A stretch of DNA of 64,000 nucleotides from Tetmemena sp. SeJ-2015 (taxonomy: Eukaryota; Ciliophora; Spirotrichea; Sporadotrichida; Oxytrichidae), in assembly GCA_027382625.1 (NCBI GenBank), contig JAJKFJ010022509.1, positions 124,001 to 188,000 on the forward strand, given 5' to 3'. Shown here one piece after another: positions 1-6,978 of the stretch; the stretch's first letter is position 1, and every line of letters begins with the position of its first letter. Position numbers and translations under genes: made by a program. Under the pieces are notes generated by a model, which ran no database searches, had not been told where the DNA came from, and saw nothing but the letters and a program-made list of their open reading frames with translations.

Positions 1-200
1 CGATGCAGCAGCCACACCATTCCAGCCGCCGTTTTGAAACAGCGCCGGTCATGATCATAGCTGCCCTCAAACGCGGCCATCTGCGGCTTGCCCGCCTTCG
101 GGTTCGGGTGCGAGAGCACACCATGTGGCTTGTTCACCACAATGAGGAAACGATCCTCATGAAGAATGTCGCAGCGGGTCATGGCAGAGGCGGGAGTCAT
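1..200 (-). CDS. RluA-type pseudouridine synthase, N-terminal fragment (runs off left edge)
   Basis: This is the 5' end of a minus-strand gene, about 66 codons, cut by the window edge. The translation has the RluA-family entry pattern: ILHED, then IVVNKPHGVLSHP near residues 12-34, and WLLHR at the cut. In this family the next residues normally complete the HRLD motif with the catalytic aspartate, which would lie just outside the window. Family role: isomerising specific uridines to pseudouridine in rRNA or tRNA; which RNA cannot be told from this fragment. The ATG (200-198) overlaps the TGA of the upstream reductase gene (199-197) as ATGA, so the two are probably translationally coupled. No long plus-strand gene competes here. 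Confidence 0.8.
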   Translation of the reverse strand, partial: MTPASAMTRCDILHEDRFLIVVNKPHGVLSHPNPKAGKPQMAAFEGSYDHDRRCFKTAAGMVWLLH

Positions 201-1081
201 TGGGGCTGATACTTCTGCACCAAATACTCTTCCAGCGCATCGAACCAGTTGCGAATCTCACCGCCCAGCAGGCTTTGCAATTTCGCATTGCTCATCACGG
301 TCATCAGCGGTCGTGGTGCCTTGAGCTGAATGAGGCTGGCCAGCTCGGTGGGCTTCACGGTTGTGGTTTTGACCGGCACCTCCAGCCGGGCGGCAATCGT
401 GAGCGCGGCCTCAGCCCAGGAATGCCATGAAGCGATGCCGCTGTTGCACAGATGCAGCACGCCGCTGGTTGTCGGATGCCGGACTATCAATTGTTCGATC
501 CAGCCGCAGATGTCAGCGTTGCTCGTCGGCACCGAAATTTTATCTGCCACGGCACTCAGGTCGTCAGTCTGCAGCGCACGCTGAATGATGCTTTCAGGAT
601 GGCTTGGCTTGTCGGGACCAAACAACCACGAAACGCGTGCCACGAGGGCGCCGGGAGATGCCTTCAGCACCGTCCGCTCTCCAGCAAGCTTGGTGCGACC
701 GTAAATGTTTACCGGGACCGTCTCGTCTGTTTCAAACCAGAGGTCACGCTCCTCCCCGCTGAACACGTAATCGGTGCTGAAATGGATCATGCGTGCTCCA
801 CGTGCCTCACAGCATTCAGCCAGCATCTGCGGTGCCACCGCATTGGCCAGGAATGCGCGCTCCGGCTCCACCTCACAAACATCCGGGCTGGTCATGCCTG
901 CGGCATTGAGCAGCACCTCAAACTTCTGTGATGCCAGCGCCGCAGCGATGGTCTCAGGCCGCTCAAAATCCATCTTAGCACGCCCCCATGACATAGTTTC
1001 AAAACGTGCTGCAAAGTGGCGGTGCAAGGCGCGGCCCAGACCACCGGTGGCGCCGAGAATGAGGATGCGTGGGGCTGGCAT
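197..1081 (-). CDS. RmlD-like dTDP-4-dehydrorhamnose reductase / SDR-family sugar-nucleotide reductase
   Basis: About 294 residues, the usual size for the RmlD substrate-binding family. The Rossmann nucleotide-binding motif GATGGLG is at residues 10-16, the STDY segment at 102-105 and the catalytic YxxxK pair at Y127/K131. Family role: NADPH-dependent reduction of dTDP-4-keto-rhamnose in deoxysugar (LPS or exopolysaccharide) synthesis. Without rmlA, rmlB or rmlC beside it the exact substrate is uncertain, and a general NAD-dependent epimerase/reductase role is possible. I chose the internal ATG at 1081 because it puts the glycine motif at the normal distance from the N terminus; an in-frame ATG at 1120 would add 13 residues. 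It is divergent from the FAD oxidoreductase at 1161 and its stop overlaps the start of the pseudouridine synthase. Confidence 0.8.
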   Translation of the reverse strand: MPAPRILILGATGGLGRALHRHFAARFETMSWGRAKMDFERPETIAAALASQKFEVLLNAAGMTSPDVCEVEPERAFLANAVAPQMLAECCEARGARMIHFSTDYVFSGEERDLWFETDETVPVNIYGRTKLAGERTVLKASPGALVARVSWLFGPDKPSHPESIIQRALQTDDLSAVADKISVPTSNADICGWIEQLIVRHPTTSGVLHLCNSGIASWHSWAEAALTIAARLEVPVKTTTVKPTELASLIQLKAPRPLMTVMSNAKLQSLLGGEIRNWFDALEEYLVQKYQPQ

Positions 1082-1160
1082 GCCCCATGCTTGCCATGCC
1101 TCCCGTGCTTGCAAAGCCAAAAGGTATGTCCAAGGTGCGTGCAGGACTGATTAAGGATGA

Positions 1161-2432
1161 ATGAGTGAAGCACAGCCCACAATTGTAATTATCGGCGCCG
1201 GCCTGGCGGGGCTGGCTTGTGCCCGTGTACTGGCGGCGGCAGGTCGCCCGTTCACCCTTTTGGAGGCCTCAAATGCCGTTGGCGGCCGGGTGCGCACGGA
1301 TGTGGTCGATGGCTTCCAGCTCGACCGCGGTTTCCAGATCTTCCTGCCGGCCTATCCTGAGGCCAAGCGAGTGCTGGATTATGATGCTCTCGACCTGCGA
1401 CCGATCTACCGTGGCGCGGATGTCTTCGTCAAGAATCGTTTCCACCGCTTGGCTGACCCTCTGGCACATCCGCTCACGGCATTGAAAAACTTCAATGAAT
1501 CCATCGTCACCCTGCGTGACAAATGGACCACGCTGCTGCTGCGCAAGGAAGTTTTCGGCCTGCGCGAACCTCCTGGCGAGCTCCCTGAAATGGAAACGGA
1601 GGACTACCTGCGCGACTTTGGCTTCTCTGAAAACATGATCGACCGCTTCTTCCGCCCATTTTTTGGCGGAGTCTTTCTGGAGAAGGATCTGCGCACCAGT
1701 GCGCGCATGATGCTGTTTTTATTTGCCATGTTTGACCGGGCGGGCAGCGCCGTGCCAGCACGTGGTATGCAGGCAATCCCGGATCAAATCGCCTTGGCAC
1801 TGCCCCCGGGAAGCCTGCGGCTGAATTCTCCGGTGGCCGCCGTGCGCGCCGGTGAGGTCACCCTGGACACCGGCGAAGTACTGCACGCAGACCATGTCAT
1901 CGTGGCGGTCAGCGAAGAGGTGGCACATCGGCTCTTACCTTCTGCCGAAAACACCACTCTCCTTCCCAGCCGCTCCACCACCTGCATGTATTTTGCCACG
2001 GATGATCTGCCGCCGGGCGATGCCATCCTGCATCTGGACGGGGATGGCCGCGGTCCGGTCAACAGCATCCTCGCGCTCTCACGCGTCTCACCGCACTATG
2101 CGCCACCGGGACAGCATCTCATCTCCGCATCCATCATTGGAGCCCCCTCCAGCACAGAACTGGAACAGGTCGTGCGTGAGCAAATGCGCAGCTGGTTCGG
2201 AGAGGCCGTCGTCTCCAAATGGCGACACCTGCGCACCTATCAGATTCGCCATGCGCAACCGGAGAGCAGACAGCTGCGCCTCGGTGACAGCCCGCTCGCC
2301 AGTGTGATCCAGCCCGGTCTCTACCGCTGCGGCGACTGGTGTGAGCAGGTCTCGATCAACGGCGCACTTCTCAGCGGCCGTCGATGCGGAACGGCGGTAA
2401 TGAAAGCGTTGGGAGAACCGAGCCTGGATTAG
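1161..2432 (+). CDS. FAD/NAD(P)-dependent oxidoreductase, amine oxidase / phytoene desaturase-like family
   Basis: 423 residues. The N terminus has the dinucleotide-binding GxGxxG (GAGLAG, residues 12-17), the acidic E35 at the end of strand beta-2, and the GGRVRTD motif (41-47) typical of flavin amine oxidases, protoporphyrinogen oxidases and carotenoid desaturases. The C terminus has the second FAD motif, YRCGDWCEQVSINGAL, near residues 390-405. The protein therefore binds FAD and probably oxidises or isomerises a hydrophobic or amine substrate, which cannot be named from sequence alone. A GGAT sequence lies just ahead of the ATG. Its 3' end overlaps the convergent lipoprotein gene by about 62 bp. 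It is not in an obvious carotenoid operon. Confidence 0.82.
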   Translation: MSEAQPTIVIIGAGLAGLACARVLAAAGRPFTLLEASNAVGGRVRTDVVDGFQLDRGFQIFLPAYPEAKRVLDYDALDLRPIYRGADVFVKNRFHRLADPLAHPLTALKNFNESIVTLRDKWTTLLLRKEVFGLREPPGELPEMETEDYLRDFGFSENMIDRFFRPFFGGVFLEKDLRTSARMMLFLFAMFDRAGSAVPARGMQAIPDQIALALPPGSLRLNSPVAAVRAGEVTLDTGEVLHADHVIVAVSEEVAHRLLPSAENTTLLPSRSTTCMYFATDDLPPGDAILHLDGDGRGPVNSILALSRVSPHYAPPGQHLISASIIGAPSSTELEQVVREQMRSWFGEAVVSKWRHLRTYQIRHAQPESRQLRLGDSPLASVIQPGLYRCGDWCEQVSINGALLSGRRCGTAVMKALGEPSLD

Positions 2433-2844
2433 GCGTGGCAGGAGCTGACTCCGTGGGCAGCGTAAACGGGTTGATCGTGGCAGCGGTGTTGTTGAGCCGC
2501 ACCTCCACCTTCGTCACGCCAAACTTGTCCGGTTTCTTCTCGGCAATCGCACGCAACTCCTGCGCAACGCCCTCGATATCCGCCCGGTTCTTGAGATCTC
2601 GAATGGTCACGGTGGTATAGCCCGGACCTGCCTGCACATCGATCTTGCTCGCGGGCACCCCCATGTCCACGTGAATGAGTTTTTCCCAGGCACTGGCATG
2701 CTGAAGGTCAGGCAGCATGATGAGCCCGACTTTGTGATAACGATCCTCCTCTTCTGAGTTCGATTCAGGTGTGGTGGCAGCCTGCTTGTGCTGGCAGGCG
2801 ACGAGACAGGTGAAGACGGCGAGGAGGAAAAATCGGGGGATCAC
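2371..2844 (-). CDS. Small predicted lipoprotein of unknown function
   Basis: 157 residues with a lipoprotein signal peptide: a hydrophobic stretch at residues 5-15, then the lipobox LVAC with the lipidated cysteine at C17. It should be anchored in a membrane facing the periplasm. I do not recognise the mature domain; residues about 45-115 look like a small alpha/beta fold (GYTTVTIRDL, FGVTKVEVRL), followed by a Pro/Thr-rich tail. The start codon is GTG (2844-2842), overlapping the TGA of the upstream DUF5009 gene (2843-2841) as GTGA, so the two are probably co-translated. Its last ~62 bp overlap the end of the convergent oxidoreductase gene. Confidence 0.72.
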   Translation of the reverse strand: MIPRFFLLAVFTCLVACQHKQAATTPESNSEEEDRYHKVGLIMLPDLQHASAWEKLIHVDMGVPASKIDVQAGPGYTTVTIRDLKNRADIEGVAQELRAIAEKKPDKFGVTKVEVRLNNTAATINPFTLPTESAPATPNPGSVLPTLSLPPFRIDGR

Positions 2845-4055
2845 AGTTTGATAAAAGCCTTCTGTTTATACAGCCACCAGCAGATCAGCCAAAGCACAAA
2901 AAGCACTCCGCAACGCTCGATGACCGGTGTCCAATACACCGGGAAAGCTGTCTCCGGCAGGTGCTTGTGCAGATTCTCGTTGATCCACCCAGCACTGAGG
3001 CTGTGCAGCAGATAAATCACGATGCTGTTCATGCCCACGACCACTAGCGGGAAAACCAGCCGTCTCATACCCAGGATCTCCACCAGCCAGTAAAAAATCG
3101 AAAGCAGGATGAGCACCCAGCCGCCGCTCAGCACCGCCCAGGAGGGCGTCCAGATGCGCTTCACCACCGGCAGCAGCGTGTATTGATCGAACTGCGCACC
3201 CACCACAGGCAGGATCTTGAGATCAAGCGCCGTGCCTGCCACCACCAGCAGGATGCCAGTGACCAGCAGTGTGACGCACCTGGCCTTGTCCGTTTTCCGG
3301 CTGTGCATCAGGAAGCTACCCGTGAGCGCACCACCGAGCATCGTGGCGAGCGCAGGGACGAAGTTGAGCGTTTGATAGCCCCCATTTGTATTTTGGTATG
3401 GCTGCGCCTGCGGCAGGAGATTGAGCCACCAGCGGTCAAAGGCCGCAGCGGCATTGGTGTGGATGTTCCAATGTCCGGCAAAACCTGGCAGGATCCCATG
3501 CGCCGAGTCCTTCATGCCCGCGATGGCGGCCAGTTCCTGCGGCGTCGGCAGTGGATGGTTGATGAAGAACCATGCATAACCCGCCAGAATTAAAATGATC
3601 CCGGACAAGATGTACTCCCACCCCATGCGTGACAGGAGAAAGAGCACGAAATAGCCGAGCCCGATCTGCGCCAGCACGTTGGTAAACAGAAACACCGTGT
3701 GCTTGTCTCCAGAACGCGTGGCCAGCATCACCCCCAGCGCCACCAGCAGGATGGAGCGTGAGAGCGCATGCCAGGCCATGCCAAAAAACGACTGCCCGTG
3801 CTCACGCCTCTTCGCATACGAAAACGGCACCGCCATGCCCACCATGAACATGAAACTAGGCTGGATCAAATCCCACAAGGAGCAGCCTTGCCAGTCCTGA
3901 TGTGCGAACTGCGGTTTGATGAATTCCCAGACGGAGCCTGGGTGCGCCGCCGCCATCTGCGCTATGCCAAAGCCCGAGGAGGCCATCAGCAGCATGATGA
4001 ACCCTCGAAATGCATCGAGGGACAGAAGACGTTGGTTGGAGGTGGTCGGGTTCAT
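2841..4055 (-). CDS. DUF5009 / heparan-alpha-glucosaminide acetyltransferase-like multipass membrane protein
   Basis: 404 residues with about ten hydrophobic segments. The N terminus has the LSLDAFRGFIMLLM motif (D14) that opens this membrane acyltransferase superfamily, then SLWDLIQPSFMFMVGMAVPFSY in the first loop and second helix, as in NagX/DUF5009 proteins. Relatives are related to the lysosomal enzyme that acetylates glucosamine ends, so transmembrane acyl transfer to a sugar in the inner membrane is a reasonable inference, but the bacterial substrate is unknown. It is the first gene of a two-gene unit with the lipoprotein (GTGA overlap), which may be its periplasmic partner. Confidence 0.75.
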   Translation of the reverse strand: MNPTTSNQRLLSLDAFRGFIMLLMASSGFGIAQMAAAHPGSVWEFIKPQFAHQDWQGCSLWDLIQPSFMFMVGMAVPFSYAKRREHGQSFFGMAWHALSRSILLVALGVMLATRSGDKHTVFLFTNVLAQIGLGYFVLFLLSRMGWEYILSGIILILAGYAWFFINHPLPTPQELAAIAGMKDSAHGILPGFAGHWNIHTNAAAAFDRWWLNLLPQAQPYQNTNGGYQTLNFVPALATMLGGALTGSFLMHSRKTDKARCVTLLVTGILLVVAGTALDLKILPVVGAQFDQYTLLPVVKRIWTPSWAVLSGGWVLILLSIFYWLVEILGMRRLVFPLVVVGMNSIVIYLLHSLSAGWINENLHKHLPETAFPVYWTPVIERCGVLFVLWLICWWLYKQKAFIKL

Positions 4056-4113
4056 GGAGAAACCACAAACGCCACTCGTGCAGGCCTGCTATCGAAAGCC
4101 GTGAAGGTTATGG

Positions 4114-4560
4114 TCAGGCAGCCTTGAGAACCTCGTGCGTATGGATGGCAGGATTGACAATATCACGAACGAACTGAGCTGGCTCCGCACCTTCTCCAAA
4201 GACATAAATGCGGGTCCGCAGGGTGAGCTTTTTGATCTCAAAACCCGGATTCTGGGTGCTGCGGTAATAATTGAGGATCATTTCTTTTTCCAGATCCAGC
4301 GCCGCACCTTTCATTCCGTATTCCAGCACAAAGGCGGCTTTTTCAAACGCAGGCTGGCCGCCGATGCGGGCCTCCTGGCTGATGGAATCGATCAAAACCT
4401 TGTCCACGAAAGCCTTCAGCGCCGCCTCATCCCCTTCGAATTCGATCTTGTACACACGTCCTTCGCGATATTTCAGCGGCAGCGGGTGGGGAGCGTACAG
4501 CAGCTTGTGGCAGTCGCTTTCAGTGTCGAATTTACCGAGGATTTCAAAAATTTGGGTCAC
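4114..4560 (-). CDS. Conserved-looking hypothetical protein, 148 residues
   Basis: I do not recognise the family. The stretch begins with a likely GTG start at 4560-4558 (VTQIFEILGKFD), well separated from the divergent FHA gene at 4681. The protein is soluble, mixed charge, with no signal peptide: an N-terminal segment with CHKLLYAPHPLPLKYREG, a central acidic/alanine-rich part (EFEGDEAALKAFVDKVL), and a C-terminal segment with LTLRTRIYVFGEG. The frame stays open far upstream (to 6780), but that part is antisense to purA and is not coding. The start is uncertain because no Shine-Dalgarno sequence sits at normal spacing. Confidence 0.55.
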   Translation of the reverse strand: MTQIFEILGKFDTESDCHKLLYAPHPLPLKYREGRVYKIEFEGDEAALKAFVDKVLIDSISQEARIGGQPAFEKAAFVLEYGMKGAALDLEKEMILNYYRSTQNPGFEIKKLTLRTRIYVFGEGAEPAQFVRDIVNPAIHTHEVLKAA

Positions 4561-4680
4561 GAGGGTGGCGGGGATGGTTGCCAGCCTTCCTAGCAAGAAC
4601 GCCCGCCCGCGCAAGCTCGCAGCGACCTGCCGTGAATCCCTCTTGCCACCCCTGCCCCGGCCTGCTAGAACTGCACTGTT

Positions 4681-5178
4681 ATGCCACGTATTCAATTCAC
4701 CACTCCTGACGGTGCCTCTGGCGCCCTCGAACTCGACGCCGAACGCATGTCCGTGGGGCGTGCTGATGACAACCAGCTCATCATCGCAGACGATTCTGTG
4801 TCCAGTCACCATGGTGAGTTCGCCTTCGACGGCAGCAGCTGGACGTTCACCGACCTCGGTTCCACCAACGGCACCAAAATCGGCGGATCCCGTGTCGATA
4901 ACGTCAATCTCACCTCTGGCGCTGCGTTTCAGCTCGGCAACGTGAACTGCGTTTTCCTTGGCGATGGCGAAGAAGAAGCCTATTCCGCCCAGACCACCAC
5001 GATCTCCACTCCATCCAGTGGCTATGGCATTCTCCCTTACAATGGCCGTCTGCGCACGGGCTTTGGCCCGAAGGTGAAGCAGAAAAATCCCGGCGGAGCT
5101 CTGGTGACCCTGCTCGGAGTAGCTGGCATACTGGCCTGCGGTGCTGCCATTTATTTTGCCAATCAAATGGGAGTCTGA
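4681..5178 (+). CDS. FHA-domain protein with C-terminal membrane anchor
   Basis: 165 residues. Residues about 5-92 form a forkhead-associated domain with all core motif residues: G26-R27, S41/S42 with H44, and the LGSTNGT loop at 59-65. FHA domains bind phosphothreonine peptides. A linker (about 95-135) rich in Thr, Ser, Gly and basic residues leads to a single hydrophobic segment at about 138-160, so the protein is probably tail-anchored with the FHA domain in the cytoplasm. No Ser/Thr kinase gene is adjacent, so the partner is unknown. It stands alone 142 bp upstream of purA in the same direction and may share transcription with it. Confidence 0.85.
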   Translation: MPRIQFTTPDGASGALELDAERMSVGRADDNQLIIADDSVSSHHGEFAFDGSSWTFTDLGSTNGTKIGGSRVDNVNLTSGAAFQLGNVNCVFLGDGEEEAYSAQTTTISTPSSGYGILPYNGRLRTGFGPKVKQKNPGGALVTLLGVAGILACGAAIYFANQMGV

Positions 5179-5319
5179 GACCGTCAATAGCACGCGCTCG
5201 CGAACCTGGCTCCCGTACGGAGCACTCCAGCGGTCCTTCCGACTGCCATGGTACGGTCTGCGCGTCATCAAAACAACCCTTTGCGGCATCCCCATGCCGC
5301 CATCCCAAGAAAAGAATCC

Positions 5320-6000
5320 ATGTCCAATACAATCATTGTCGGTGCCCAGTGGGGCGACGAAGGAAAAGGTAAAATCGTTGATTACCTCACTGAAAACACT
5401 GACGTCGTCGTCCGTGCCGCCGGTGGCAACAACGCCGGCCACACCGTCATCAGCAACGGCACCAAGTACATCCTGCACCTGATCCCTTCCGGCATTCTCT
5501 GGAAAGATAAAATTTGCGTCATCGGCAACGGCGTCGTCATGGACCCCACCGGTCTGCTCGCAGAAATGGCCAAACTTCGCGGCCAGGGTGTCACCATCAC
5601 CCCGGAAAACCTCCTCATCAGTGAAACCGCCCACCTCGTCATGCCCTACCATCGCGGCCTGGACAAGGTGCGCGAAGCCAAGCGTGGCGACAAAAAAATC
5701 GGCACCACGGGTCGCGGCATTGGCCCGGCCTACGCCGACAAAGTCGAGCGCGACGGCCTGCGCACCATCTTGATGACGCAGCCGGAAATCTTCGAAGAGG
5801 AACTCCGCGACCGCCTCGCCCGTCACAATGCCACCTTCGCGGATCTCGGCGTCGAACTCGTCCCCGTGGAAGAAACCGTCAAGGAGATGCTCGAAGCCGC
5901 CAAAACGCTGGCACCGCACATCACCAACACCACGGTGTACCTCCACGAAGCGATCAAGGCCGGCAAAAGCCTGCTCTTTGAAGGCGCTCAGGGCACCTAC

Positions 6001-6042
<42 letters not shown>

Positions 6043-6591
6043 AACACCACCTCCGGCGGTGCCTGCACGGGCTCCGGCGTCCCCCCGCGCATGATCGACA
6101 AGGTCGTGGCCGTGGGCAAAGCCTACACCACCCGCGTCGGCAGTGGTCCCTTCGTCACCGAAAACGACGCTATCGGCGACATGCTGCACAACATGGGCCG
6201 CGAATTCGGCGCCACCACCGGTCGCGCCCGCCGCTGCGGCTGGCTGGACTCCGTCCTCGTGCGCTACGCCGTGATGCTCAATGGTGCCGATGAACTCGCC
6301 ATCACCAACCTCGATGGCTTGGACGGTCTCGACACCATCCAGATCTGCACCGCCTACACCCTGCGCGGCAAGACCATCCACTACCCGCCGAGCACCGCCG
6401 CCGACCTGGCAGCCTGCGTCCCTGTTTACGAAACCCACCAGGGCTGGAAGCAGGACCTCAGCGGGATCAGGAAGTTCGCCGACCTCCCCGAACTGGCCAA
6501 AGCCTACCTCAAACGCCTCGAAGAGCTGACCGGAGCCCGCGTCAGCCTCGTCGGCATCGGTCCGGACCGGGAGCAGACTCTCGTCGCTTGA
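5320..6591 (+). CDS. purA: Adenylosuccinate synthetase
   Basis: 423 residues, the normal bacterial length. It catalyses the GTP-dependent joining of IMP and aspartate to adenylosuccinate, the first committed step from IMP to AMP, in the cytoplasm. The signature GAQWGDEGKGK starts at residue 8, with catalytic D13 and H41 (in GGNNAGHT). The [34 protein letters not shown] and RARRCGWLD blocks are all present. I used the ATG at 5320 because it puts the signature at the standard distance; an upstream in-frame GTG-type extension from 5248 adds 24 residues unlike the family. It is followed 75 bp later by the gene for ribosomal protein bS21. Confidence 0.97.
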
Positions 6592-6666
6592 GGTCACATT
6601 CCATTTGACGCCCGCCATCATTCCCCTACTTTCACTGCCCTTTTCCCAAACCACCCAGACCCGTTT

Positions 6667-6903
6667 ATGACCGAAATTCAGATCCGTAAAGGCGAGCCCG
6701 TTGACCGCGCTCTCAAACGTCTCAAGACCCGCCTCGAAATGGACGGCATCCTCGAAGAAGTCCGCCGCCTGCGTGCGCATGAGACTCCCAAAGAACGCAC
6801 CAAGCGCAAAGCCCGTGCTTCTGCCAAGCGTGGCAAGATCCGTTATCGCTTCACCCTGCCAAAGGCCCCCGGCGCTCCCGAGGCTCCTGTCTCCGCCGCG
6901 TAA
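6667..6903 (+). CDS. rpsU: 30S ribosomal protein bS21
   Basis: 78 residues, very basic. The N terminus has the bS21 pattern: an IRKGEPVDRALKRLK-type start, then a charged helix ending in KRKARASAKRGK. bS21 sits near the 3' end of 16S rRNA at the mRNA exit and assists initiation. The last ~16 residues (Pro/Ala-rich) extend beyond the compact core. It lies downstream of purA and is closed by an intrinsic terminator 27 bp after the stop. In many bacteria rpsU precedes dnaG and rpoD; here those two lie about 45 kb away. Confidence 0.93.
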   Translation: MTEIQIRKGEPVDRALKRLKTRLEMDGILEEVRRLRAHETPKERTKRKARASAKRGKIRYRFTLPKAPGAPEAPVSAA

Positions 6904-6929
6904 TTCGGCTCAGGGAAAAGACCAATTTA

Positions 6930-6959
6930 AAGGGCGGGTTCATCCCCGCCCTTTTTTTG
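6930..6959 (+). terminator. Rho-independent terminator after rpsU
   Basis: A 9-bp GC-rich perfect stem (AAGGGCGGG at 6930-6938 pairing with CCCGCCCTT at 6945-6953) with a six-base loop runs straight into a seven-T tract. It should end the purA/rpsU transcript. On the other strand it lies just past the end of the PVC cytochrome gene. Confidence 0.9.
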
Positions 6960-6978
6960 TGCCCGCGTCGCTCCCCTC

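Noticed and set aside
4561..6780. Long minus-strand open frame continuing upstream of the 148-residue hypothetical gene
   Set aside because: It is exactly antisense to purA and the FHA gene, with biased GVDGGAE-type composition expected from reading GC-rich genes backwards; both plus-strand genes are certain.
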